This document shows positions 38,017 through 49,436 of a stretch of DNA of 64,000 bases, in pieces (position 1 is the first letter of the stretch; the number at the start of each line of letters is the position of its first letter). Under the pieces are notes generated by a model, which made no database searches, had not been told where the DNA came from, and saw only the letters and a program-made list of their open reading frames with translations. This DNA is from Paragordius varius (Eukaryota; Nematomorpha), in assembly GCA_964247055.1 (NCBI GenBank), contig OZ176055.1, positions 62,001-126,000 on the forward strand, written 5' to 3'. Made by a program: the position numbers and the translations under genes.

Positions 38017-38266
38017 ATGATGAGGAATTAATTTTTGCAAAATATAAATATATATATTTAAATTTCCTCGATTATCTCAAAATTTTAGACTTTCTATAAT
38101 TTATAGCTAATATGTTTTAACGTATTGGCACATGGACATATGGACCTAATTAATTTCAAGCCTCGCTTTTGTCGCCTCTTATGTTGGAAAAACAAGTCAT
38201 TTATATTTTCGATGGATCCATAAATTGCTAAAATCTGTTGATTTAAAAAAAAATATTCTTAATCAA
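38017..38266. promoter_or_regulatory. Divergent intergenic region, candidate shared promoter
   Basis: About 250 bp separate the start codons of the oligoribonuclease (minus) and the palmitoyltransferase (plus). No repeat copy is seen inside. No specific factor site can be claimed; the call rests on the head-to-head gene arrangement. Confidence 0.45.
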
Positions 38267-41200
38267 ATGGCTCGATGTATACGGAAATGGGAAGTTTTTC
38301 CGGGCAAGAATCGTATATATTGCGATGGTCGCATCATTATGGCAAAACAAACTGGCGTCTTTTATCTTACGCTGTTTATAATAGTTGCCATATCTATCCT
38401 ATTCTTTGTGTTTGAGTAAGTTTTTAAAAATACTTATAAAATTTAGTTTTAAATTTTATTTCTGATTTAATTTTTTTTAGTTGTCCATTCCTATCCTACC
38501 ATTTATCATTATCAATTCCAATCCTTGCGGCTGTTTTGCTCATATTCGTTTTACTGACATTGTTTCGAACGAGTTTCATAGATCCTGGAATCATTCCAAG
38601 AGCTTCTCCTCAAGAAGCCGATTACATTGCTAAATATGGTAACTCATATTTTACAAAAAATTATATAACTCAATTTCAAGTTTAATTTAAGAATCATATA
38701 TTTATAAATTATCCATTTGTTTTTGCTTAAATCAAATAATCGTTCGATAATGTTGTATTTTTCGATATAATCTCATTAATAGATGTCCAACACACATTCT
38801 ATACTTTCTAGTCTAGAAATTAATTTTCTATGCTTCCACATTCATATATTTTATTGATTTTTTCCATGTATTTCTCTGTAATTCCACTTTTTCCTCAAAA
38901 GAACCGTAAAATATAAGAGAATGGACTTTATAGTATTTTCTTAGGTAGGTAGGTACATTTCCCTTACAGGTGTTTCTTTGAGAATACGTTTTCTAAAGCC
39001 AACTTGTATAAACTTTGTTGCACACAACATTGTTTAGAATGTAAACTGCTTAAATTTTATTGATTTTTTGTTTAATTTTTTGTTTTTTTGGAATGAACTA
39101 TTGTTAGCCAGGGGCATTTATGCCTCGAATTAATTTTATTAGAACTTTGATGACTTTTTTAAAATTAGTTGATATTATTGGGTATTTTTTGTCTAATTAG
39201 CCAAAATTATTATGGCGAAATTAAATTTTAAAAATTTATTATATATTTAATTTAAGAATCCAAACATGTATTTTATAGTTTTAAAGTTTTAGTATCGCAG
39301 CATCTCTGTTTAAAAAATGAAATTATTTTAAATTATCCAATGTTTATAATTTTATTTATTAGTTGTATATAACAATGTTTTTTATAAATTTATATACACA
39401 TTCATAATCTTTCATATTTTTTATTAATAATCTTTCATTTATTTTGTAAAAAACCTTTTTTTCACCTGGATTTCTATGTATATATTATGAATCATCACAG
39501 TTGACATATGACCTAAATTATGCGCATTTTCATTAACAATATGATAAATAGTTTTAAGATTTAAAAAAACCAATTAGTTCAAAATATGAATCTCTAAAAT
39601 TATCTAAAATTATTTTCCAATTATATATTAACACAGAGTACAAAAAAATTACCATTAAGGTTTATGGTATGAGTAAGTATATATTACTAGAAAGTTATTA
39701 ATTAATTGTTGCCTGGCAATAATTAATAACTTTTTAGCAACATAAAAGGTATAAAGCCAGTATGTTCTATACAATGTATTTAACTTACATGAAAACATTG
39801 TATTGAATAATAAATTTTAGTGTATAATCAATTTACATCTCTATTCGCTATTTGAAAACCCAAAACAGCAATTTTTTCCCACATAAAGGTTTAAAAATGT
39901 GTTTTTTTATCACACAATTTTTTAAATTTTGTCTTAACTTTACTGTTTTTATATGATAGGTAAATTCAAAATTATAGATTATTTCATAGCAAAAACTTAA
40001 AAAATTGTTTTTAGAACTGCTAATCCTTAAAAGAAACCATATTTTTTTGAACATGTTTCTTCTTTATAATTTATATAGGTGTATGGTAAATTGAATGTAT
40101 TATCAAATTATTCCGTATCTAATACTTACTTAGTAACCCAAAACAATAGTGCTTTGAAAAAAAACAATATCTTTTTAAAAATATGGCTTTTTTATGAATT
40201 ATTCTCAAAAAAATTATTTTATTGTTACGATTTGTCCTTATAATTTCAATTTTCTATTCTTTCCCAAAATTATAACTTTTCAAAAAATCATGAAGATTAA
40301 ATATACCATTTACAGTTCAAATTCACCCATGAACAATTCAAATTCACCCTTGAACAATTCATATTCACCCTAAAAATAATTTGTGTTTTCGGGCTAATAT
40401 AACTCATTATTAGTATGAAATACATCTTAATGGTATAGTTTATTATTTTCCCAGTATTATTTTAATTTAATACAAAATTTTATTATTTTTTTAAAATTTA
40501 TAAAAATATTGGTAATTTTTAATCTTAAAAAACATTTAATTTATTTGAGGGTGAATTTGAATTGTTTAAGGGTGAATTTAAATTGTTCGAGGGTGAATTT
40601 AAATTGTTTAAGGGTGAATTTAAATTGTTCGAGGGTGAATTTAAATTGTTTAAGGGTGAATTTAAATTGTTCGAGGGTGAATTTGATTTGTTTAAGGGTG
40701 AATTTAAATTGTTCGAGGGTGAATTTGAATTGTTTAAGGGTGAATTTAAATTGTTTGAGGGTGAATTTGAATTGTTCGAGGGTGAATTTGAATTGTTTAA
40801 GGGTGAATTTGAATTGTTTGAGGGTGAATTTGAATTGTTCGAGGTTGAGTTTGAATTGTTTAAAGGTGAATTTGAATTGTTTAAGGGTGAATTTGAATTG
40901 TTTAAAGGTGAATTTGAATTGTTTGAGGGTGAATTTGAATTGTTCGAGGTTGAGTTTGAATTGTTTAAGGGTGAAATTCAATTGTAAATGGTATATTTTG
41001 TCTTTTATTTCCTATAGCAATAGCTCATTCAAATGCCGCTTTGGGAATTACTAATGCAACAGCTGATTCATACGGACAAACGCCAATTCCCCCACGGTTC
41101 ATGGAGGTTTGCATTAACGGTCAACTCATAAAACTCAAGTATTGTTACACTTGTAAGATTTATCGACCACCCCGGGCCTCCCATTGTTCCCTTTGTGATA

Positions 41201-44200
41201 ATTGTGTCGGTAAGTCAAGTTTATAAAAAGTTTTTGAAAATTGAATTCACTTTTATTCATGATATTCTTGCTATTTTCTATTAAATTTACTCATTTATAA
41301 TTTAAAATAGTTTAGAAATTTTTTATAATAATTTGCACGATAACTTTGATTACAGATTAAAAGTTTGTGGAAGTTTAGTACATTGAGAATAGAATTAGTG
41401 TTACTTCTCAAAAAGATAAATTAAATTAATCTCATGTAATTGTACTATTTTAACTATTAAAATTTACAAATATATATGAATGAATTATCCTTATTATGTT
41501 TTTGACATTTTCCCCCCTCGGTTTTTATCATAAAAGTCCACAAAATATTAGTTTTCTATCCGATTGCCTATAAAAAATATATCTGGTGTGTGCATATTTG
41601 ATTTCTTAATCGCTAGCTTTAAATAATATCTCTAATTTTATTTTGTTTTGTTTAGTACAACAATTTAGAGTAAAAATTGAAATCATACGGACGAAACTTA
41701 AAAATATCAAGACAAATATTTTTTTCTAAAAAACCATACTTTTATAAACCTTAGTTTTTCCATATCAATTATTTATCTACAATTATGATAATATATAATT
41801 GATTGTTTTACCAATATACATCTCTATTTCATACTTTAATTTTAAATAATATTAAAAAAATGAAGATTCAAAAAGTATGATTATCTTTTAAAAAAAATAT
41901 TTGACTTTCTATTTTTACGTTTCGTCCGTATGATTTCAATTTTTACTGTATTTTTCCTTTTAATTGAAGTACGAATAAATATTTTCATATAAAAAAATAT
42001 TTATTTGCTTGTAAGCAAGATGAAAATGAAATTATGAATATGCAGAATGTAATATGAAAATATTTAAAATTTCTAGGTTAAAGGAAAAAAAATCTTATTT
42101 TTTTATGTTTTTAGAAAGATTCGATCACCATTGTCCCTGGGTTGGTAACTGCGTTGGAAAACGGAATTATCGATATTTCTACATGTTTCTAACGTCGCTC
42201 ACAATTCTTTGCATTTACATTCTTGGATTTAGTTTAGCTCATCTAATTATGCGTATGACATCATATTACTTTATTCTAAAATTATTATTTTATATATAAA
42301 GTACCTTTGTAAATCAATTTATATTTTTTTATTTAATATATAGTAACTAAGAATGAAAGTTTACTGTATTCCTCATACACGGGTGCTGATGTAAGTCAAC
42401 CCACAGTTATAACGGACCGACCCATGAGATTCAAAATATTCCAACCATCATTCCCTAATCGACACCAATCTGGTATTTTTACTTTATCAAATATACCACA
42501 CATTTTTTAACACGCTTTAATTTTTTTAAATACTTAGGTACATATATTAAAAAGTAGGGGGATATATATATACCATTTACAATATTCACTCTTGAATAAT
42601 TCAAATTTACCTAAGAATAATATTAATTCACCCTCGAACAATTTAAATTCACTCTAAAAATAAATTGTGTTTTCGGGCAGCTAATATAACTCATTATTAA
42701 TTAATATAAAATATATCTTTATGGCATAGCTTATTATTTTTCAGTATTAAACTTAAAATTTCATTTTTTAAAAATATAAATAAATACAAGTAAATTTTAA
42801 TCAAAAAAAATTTATTTTAGGGGGTGAATTTGAATTGTCCAAGGGTGAATTTGAATTATAAATGGTAAATGTAGACTTCAAGTTTTTTATGAATCAGCAA
42901 TAGAAAGATCAATTAAAGCCACATGATATTATATAATCTGCAATTTTTTATATAACCTGTGTGTTAGTGTATTTAATATAGGGTTATAACCTTAAAGCTA
43001 TATCAAACAACCTTAAATATAAAAGTTGACATATATGATTGGCCTATATCAATTTTACATGGAAGAACCTATAACTTCAAATTTTTGTCTGTATCTCTTT
43101 AATCCTAACCATAGGCTTAGGAACAGGGAATATCAATTTTTTAAATCTTCCAATATGAAAAGACGTTTTATTACTTTTACCATTTAAAAATTACATATAA
43201 AGAAAGTCTTTGATTTTTCAAACTTTTCAAAATCCATTAACTTTTTAATCGATCTATAGGCTTAGGGGGAACAGGGAATCCTAACTTTTCTCCTTTTTCC
43301 AGTATGAAAAGACCTTTTATTACTTTTCCCATTTAAAAATTACATATATAGGGCTAAGTCTTTAAATTTTCGAAATACCATTAATTTTTTAATCAATAGG
43401 CTTAGGAGAAATAGGGAATCCTAACTTTCCTTTTACCAAAATAAAAGGACTTTTTTTTACCTTTACCATTTAAAAATTAAAAAGTTTTTTATTTTTTTCA
43501 AAATTTTAAAATCCTATTAACTTTTTAATCGATTTATAGGCTTTGGGGGAACAATCCTAACTTTTTTTCTACATTTTCCAATACGAAAAGACCTTTTATT
43601 AGTTTTACCATTTAAAAATTACATATATAGATAAATCTTTTTCTAATTTATTTAAATTTTCAAAATTCATTAATTTTTTTTTTTACCATTTAAAAAATTA
43701 CATATATAGCTTTTTTTTCAAAATCCATTATTTTTTAATAAAAAAAACGATTTATAGGCTTTGGAGGAACAGGGAATCCTTACTCTTCTACATTTTTCAA
43801 AAATTTAAAAATTACATATATAGATAAATCTTTTCTAATTTATTAAAATTTTCAAATTCCATTAACTTTTTAATCAAAAAGAAACAATTTATATTGGAGG
43901 AACAGGGAATCCTTCGATAACGTTTGTGGATGCTGTGAAAACACCTTTTATAACTTTTACCATTTAAAAATTACAAATAAAGATAAATCTCTTAATTTTC
44001 AATATCTATTAACTTTTTAATCAAAACTATTTATACGTCTCGGAACAGGAAATTCTAATTTTTTTGTCTTTTTCCAGTATGAAAAGACCTTTTATTACTT
44101 TTACCATTTTAAAATACATATATAGAAAAGTCTTTTTTTACAAAATCCATTAACTTTTTAATCAAAACTATTTGTAGGCTTTGGAGGAACAGGGAATCCT

Positions 44201-47200
44201 AACTTTTTTTTATTTTCCAAATTAAAATGAACATGGTTTTCCTTTTACCATTTAAAAATTACATATATAGATAAATCTTTAAATTTTCAAGATCCATTAA
44301 TTTTCAAAATCCATATTTAGGCTTAGGGGAAACAGGGAATTCTCACTTTGTTTTTAAATTTTCCAAATAAATAGACTTATTTTTACCATTTAAAAATTAC
44401 ATATATAGAAATAAGTCTTTAATATTTTTTCACATTAACTTTTTAATCAAAACTATTTATAGGCTTTGGGGGTGGAACAGGGAATCCTTCGATAACGTTT
44501 GTGGATGCTGTGAAAAGTACACCTGCGACTGTGGTCGTTTGTGTCGTTTGTTTTTTCTCGCTTTGGTCCATTCTTGGATTAACGGGTTTCCACACATATC
44601 TCACTACCACGGAACAAACCACCAATGAAGATGTAACCATTAACTTTTTAGTTTTGAAACTTAAAAAAATAGTTTTTGCTTAGTAAAAATTGAAATTATA
44701 TGGACAAAACGTAAAAATTTGACAAAAACTCTTTTTTGAAAAGGCGGTCGTACTTTTTGAAAAATCTCTGATTTTTTACAATATATAACTTTTATGATTA
44801 CGATCGTGATTAATACGAAGAAAATGTGTCATAAATTAACATTTTTATTTCTTTTTTTGCAATTTAAAATGATCATTTTTTGAAACATTTAATAAGAATT
44901 TGGCTATTTTTTTGCAAAAAAATTGGTCTTTTTTTGTTTTTACGTTTTTCCCTCAGTGAAATTCATTTAAAAATAGTAGCAGCAATCGAAATAATACGGA
45001 CAAAATGGAAAAATTTAAATGCAAAAATCCTTTTTTTAAATGGCGTCTATACTTTTTGAAAAATCATTTTTACAATACATAAGTTTTATGATTATGATTG
45101 TGAAGTATATGAGAGAATGTGTTACCAATTTACATTTTTATTCCTTTTTTGCAATTCAAGCGATAAGAATTTTTAACACACATTTAAAGTTTTTAAAAGT
45201 TGGCTATGTTTTTGTAAAAAATATTGGTCCTTTAGTTTTTACGTTTTGCCTCAGTGAAATTCGCTCAAAAATAGTAGCAAGAATTTAAATTATACGGACA
45301 AAACGTAAAAATATAAAGACGACTGTATATTTTCACCTTGATTTTTTCTTCATTAATTAATCTTAATATTAAATTAATATAAATGAATGTGTTACGAATT
45401 AATTTTTCTATTTCTTTACAATCCAGAACGAGATATGTTTATTCCAAAAACTATGATTTAAAAAAGTATACTCTCTTTTAAAAAATATTTGGCATTTAGT
45501 TGTTTTTCCGTTTTTTCTCTGTAAAACTCAGTCAAACATTGTCTTTTTTAAGCTTAATTTTTATTGAAAATTTATATTTTTTTAGACCCATACATATATA
45601 TATATATATAGATTAAAGGAACTTCAATTTAAAAATATCTCTTCCCTATTTTAAATCCAAAACGACATGGGTTCGATTATAAAAACTAAGCTTTAAAAAA
45701 GTATTACTGTCTTTTACAAAAAAATATTGATGTTTTAGTTTTTTTTTCGTTTTTTCTCTGTAAACTCAGTCACCTGTCTTTTTAAGCTAAATTTTATATT
45801 TTTATATGAATTTATATTTTTTTTATACCCACATATATATATATATATATATCTATAGATTAAAGGAACTTTTTCTCAACGCAAAGGTAGGACAGTAGTA
45901 AATCCTTACAGCACGGGTTCGCCCATTTGTAATTGGTGTAAAGTTATTTGTGGACCTTTAACTCCGAGTTTGATTGATCTAAGAGGACCGCTTCCTGAAT
46001 ACAATAATGATCGCAATCTTACATCGTTCCCAAAGCCTTCGATTATGTCAAATCATAATGCAAATAAAGTATGTATGCTATTTTAGATTAAATATTACGG
46101 TAAAAATTGAAATTATATACCATGGACAAAACGCGTAAAAAAAGACAACAATATTTTTTCAATAAAAGCAACCATATTTTTTCAACAAAAGACAATTGAT
46201 TCAAAATTAATGATTGTTTTGGAGTGCAAATTATGGATTAGATATGTAAATAGTTGATATACTCATTTATATCATTCCAAAAAAATGTAATCAAGTAGTT
46301 TATGGAGGAAAAATTAAGGTTTAAAAAAGTAGGGCTATATCTTAAAAAAATATTTGTCTTTATGTTTATACTTTTTGTCCGTATAATTTCAACTTTTACT
46401 GTAATTATGCTAAAAGTATTTAAGTGTAATTATCATCCAGTAAATATTAGAATTGTAAAAATATAATTTATAAAAAAAACTTAAAAAAAATTTTTTTATA
46501 AGGACAACTAAATTTTTAAACACTTTTTTAAATAACTCATTGGTATGAGTTGCTAAAACTTACTTAATTTTTTATATTATGATCAATATGGAAATTAAGG
46601 ATAAAAAATATGTCATGTTCATGAAAAATTGTTTTATTTTATGTTTTTAATTTTTGCATTTGCTTATATATTTCATTTGTTTTGTTAACTTGGTGATTAT
46701 TAGATGCGAATTCCTAGCGAAAAGGGTATAATTTCCCCACAACAAAGGATTAACTCAAGCCTTAATCCGAGTTACATTGAAAATGGATATCTATCTTCAC
46801 CAAATAATGCTGCAAAGTTTTTTTTACTATTAAATGATTCTTCAAGAATTTTTGAAATTCTTGAGTAAAAAAACTTTTCTTTTATTTCTCAGATATTTTT
46901 CGAATGAAAGTAATCAAGCCAACTCAATCAATACTCCACAAAACTCAACACAAACTAACTTAAAACCGGTTATCAATAATAATAATAATTTTAATACGAA
47001 TATATCGACATCTTATCCATTCCACAATGTACCCCCTGATGACATTGAAAAGATTCATCAATATTTGTTGGAACGCAATTCCAAAAATTTGGATTTGAAA
47101 TCGCCTGGTCAAATATCGCCCGTCAATAATCATATAAATGGTCATTTCAAAACCGGTGACTTGAAACAATCTCCAAGCGAAAAAAGGTATTCTACATAAG

Positions 47201-48588
47201 ACATTTAATTAAATACCCATTTTTGTTTTTAAAAACATTTTATTCAATAACCGAATAATCGAAACTGTAATTAACTTTTTATATTTATACCTAGATTGAT
47301 ACAATTACAAATAGCGAATTCTGACCGTAATGATTCGGATATAGCAATGCGCCAAATCTCGAATGATAACTGCACTGACAAGGTTTTCTGTAATTTATGT
47401 GGTTTTTTTTTACAATAAAAAATGCTCTTTTAAAATCAGGGCTTTTTTTCTTTAATATTCTGACAACACTTACTTTTATTGCGACGTAGATGTTAGTTAA
47501 TATTAATACAATTAACCCTAACACTTCATCTAACATCATCTCAACTAATGTAACCCACGATGAAGGCACATTTAACCAGCCAATTCAATCAATAATACCC
47601 CAAGGTTTAATCAAAAATTAATTTTTTCTTTCTTTTTAAGATTATTTATACTACTAATTACTAATATGTGTTATTCAAAGTTTAAAAAGTTCCCATATTG
47701 TTTTATAACTAAAAATTTCTTCAAATATTCTAGATGGGGGGTTAATTTTATTTTAAAATATTTTATACTAACACACAATTAGACATCAAAAACGCCAGTA
47801 AATACTCAAACTTCAAACCTGTGAAACCGAACAAATTAAATAATCCGATAACTACTTCTTCTGTTCATACAAATGATAAAAAAATGTTTGATTCTGCTAA
47901 AAATATTCATAGCGATATTACTCAAGTCATAAATTGTACTTTATCATCTCCAAACAACTCAAAAAACACGCCGCCGCCTTTTCAAAAAACATCAAGAGAT
48001 AAAAAAGATTGTATAGTCGGTCAAGATGGTTCAATTAAAACTATTTATCCTGATAATATCAAAAATGTTTTCGAAGATTATTATGTTACAAGTCCACAAA
48101 AAACAGCAAATAATTACACTATGACTACTTTGGAAGATCAAATTCCATTATGGAGACCCGATTCCATATCTATTCATACCAATAATAATTTAAACACGCC
48201 AGTTGGTTTAGAAAATTTAGCTTTTGAAGAGGTGACAACACAAAAGAATCGTCGCAAAGACGCCAATAATTATAATAAAAGTTTTTTACAAAAAACCAAT
48301 AATCAATTGATGCCAAATACTTTTGACCCGAATGCTACTCATCATTTGCTAGAGAATCACCCGTTGAAAAAAACGCTGAAATTTTGTTTGCAATCTGGTA
48401 TTCCAACCAACATTCTTTTACCCGCGTCCACGTCCTCATCAATGGATTCTTCAACGCAGAGTTCCAACCTTGAAAGCCCAATGACATTTTTGCCCTCAGT
48501 TAAAACTATTGGTGACCTAACTTCTGAAATCAATGAAAATTTTAATTTTTTACACCATATAGTTTCATCCCCGGTTGATGTCAATTAA
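38267..48588 (+). CDS. ZDHHC14-like: DHHC palmitoyltransferase, ZDHHC14/18/9-like
   Basis: S-acyltransferase that attaches palmitate to cysteines of proteins at Golgi or plasma membrane. Twelve phase-consistent exons: 38267-38415, 38481-38638, 41018-41209, 42115-42252, 42344-42472, 44463-44632, 45859-46068, 46704-46816, 46893-47186, 47295-47382, 47490-47604, 47783-48588, about 853 residues. It starts [20 protein letters not shown] (family [10 protein letters not shown]). Two membrane segments follow, then [17 protein letters not shown], the zinc-binding cysteine-rich part [20 protein letters not shown], the catalytic block [19 protein letters not shown], two more membrane segments ([35 protein letters not shown]), then [12 protein letters not shown] and [13 protein letters not shown] typical of this subfamily. 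The C-terminal tail of roughly 450 residues is Asn/Ser/Thr-rich and far longer than in vertebrates (about 490 residues in total). Confidence 0.95.
38639..41017. other. 2.4-kb palmitoyltransferase intron with repeats
   Basis: Intron 2. It holds AT-rich filler, an eroded family A-like stretch (about 39830-40260, with TACATCTCTATTCGC) and the large family B element 40302-40994. Nothing coding is supported. Confidence 0.6.
40302..40994. repeat. Family B element with 21-bp minisatellite expansion
   Basis: Left end ACCATTTACAGTTCAAATTC with three 21-bp units, then the core. The right arm of about 20-21 units (about 40547-40980) ends TTGTAAATGGTAT. Unit core AGGGTGAATTTGAATTGTT, with variants TTCGAGGG, TTTAAGGG and TTTGAGGG. 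Because 21 is a multiple of 3, long open frames appear in several frames on both strands (heptads such as [21 protein letters not shown]). They are a by-product of the repeat, not evidence for a protein. The element lies in an intron and ends 24 bases before exon 41018. Confidence 0.92.
41666..41955. repeat. Family A MITE copy
   Basis: TAGAGTAAAAATTGAAATCA at the left and ATGATTTCAATTTTTACTG-TA at the right, with CGGACG/CGTCCG preserved in both arms. In palmitoyltransferase intron 41210-42114. Confidence 0.85.
42567..42868. repeat. Family B TIR element copy
   Basis: ACCATTTACAATATTCACTC at the left and GAATTATAAATGGTAA at the right, in intron 42473-44462. Confidence 0.8.
43113..44465. repeat. 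Tandem array of about ten ~140-bp units derived from an intron 3' end plus exon start
   Basis: Units recur near 43113, 43258, 43396, 43540, 43755, 43890, 44035, 44175 and 44315 and end at the real exon start 44463. Each has TATAGGCTT(T/A)GG, GGAACAGGGAATCC, a remnant resembling CAGTATGAAAAGACC, then TTTTACCATTTAAAAATTAC and ATTAACTTTTTAATC. The unit near 43890 keeps about 50 bases of exon 44463-44632 almost unchanged (CCTTCGATAACGTTTGTGGA), so the array arose from the exon's own acceptor region. Some units are partial. Confidence 0.88.
44684..44960. repeat. Family A MITE copy, inner part diverged
   Basis: AGTAAAAATTGAAATTATAT left arm; right arm TTTTTACGTTTTTCCCTCAG diverged. In intron 44633-45858. 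Confidence 0.65.
44985..45265. repeat. Family A MITE copy, same diverged subtype
   Basis: Left arm AATCGAAATAATACGGACAA; right arm TTTTTACGTTTTGCCTCAG. It follows the previous copy and closely resembles it, as if the pair arose by local duplication. Confidence 0.65.
45280..45545. repeat. Family A MITE copy, same diverged subtype
   Basis: Left arm AATTATACGGACAAAACGTA; right arm CGTTTTTTCTCTGTAAAACTC. Third member of the local cluster; its right half is part of the tandem duplication described next. Confidence 0.6.
45411..45876. repeat. Two-copy tandem duplication including the acceptor and start of exon 45859
   Basis: Copy 1 (about 45411-45625) and copy 2 (about 45640-45876) share the right half of a family A element, AAGCT(T)AATTTTTAT, a (AT)n tract and TATAGATTAAAGGAACTT. 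Copy 2 ends in the real exon 45859; copy 1 is a pseudo-acceptor with about 15 exon bases. Confidence 0.8.
46088..46405. repeat. Family A MITE copy
   Basis: CGGTAAAAATTGAAATTATA at the left, GTATAATTTCAACTTTTACTG at the right. In intron 46069-46703. Confidence 0.8.
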
Positions 48589-49436
48589 ATTTATATAGAT
48601 TTATATATTTCTGTAATTGCTTGTTCTGTGTAATTTTATACATAATACCTTTGGCATTATTTTCGCCTTTTTTGGATTATTTTTATTGTAAGTAATTCCA
48701 TATACATATATATATCCCGTTTTCTCATTATTGCCTTGTGATACACAAATTGAAAAATATTCATCATTATTTTCTTGTATTGACATATATGACAGAGTTT
48801 TATAATTATATTTCTATATTACTCCGTATGTATATTTTTAAATTGAGATCTTATCTTGTAAATCTAGTTGCGATCAAATCATTGATTGATATTTTTCTCA
48901 AAATATTCCAAGCATTATTTTATGATGATTCCATTATAATAATAATAATATATTTTATGTTTTGCTGCAAATATTTTTAAGGTATTATTGTGCATAATTC
49001 TCAAATGTTTTTTTGAACTTTTATTATAAAGTTGGAAATGAACTAAAATGTTTTTCTGTTATATAAAGAAGGCATAAAATATAAGTAGATTTTACGGATG
49101 TTTGTTGGGAATTTAAAAAAATATGTTTATGGTATTAGTAACTTTAACAACTAAAAATTTAATTTTTGGTTTAAATGATACATTTAATCCTGAGAATTAA
49201 ACAAGAGTTGATGAGCAGGCGATTTATTTGCGTGTTTTTAAACCATAAAAACAACTTGAAATAGATAACCCTTAAAATTTGGACACAACAATAGCCTAAC
49301 TTTTGAATATTAAAAAAATCCAAAAATAATTTATTATTGCTAATAACATTGAATAGGTAATATATCACACTTTGATGACTAGAAATATGTGGTTTATTCA
49401 AATAAAATGAGATTAGTAGGGGCTTGATATGCACCG
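48589..49436. other. Convergent intergenic region, nothing found
   Basis: About 850 bp between the palmitoyltransferase stop and the hyaluronidase stop on the other strand. AT-rich; no repeat copy or gene I can support. Confidence 0.6.

Noticed and set aside
38225-38266. Upstream extension of the palmitoyltransferase frame to 38225
   Set aside because: The extension begins with TTG; the first ATG in frame (38267) is followed immediately by the family's R-K-W-E-V-F-P-G segment.
40509-41054. Long open frames of 140-180 codons on both strands
   Set aside because: All arise from the 21-bp tandem units of the family B arm; length divisible by three keeps every copy in frame. No start context, splicing or homology supports a protein.
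43100-44460. Array of exon-like pieces as a set of real duplicated exons
   Set aside because: Only the first few dozen exon bases are present in each unit, with decay and no donors; they are pseudo-acceptors.
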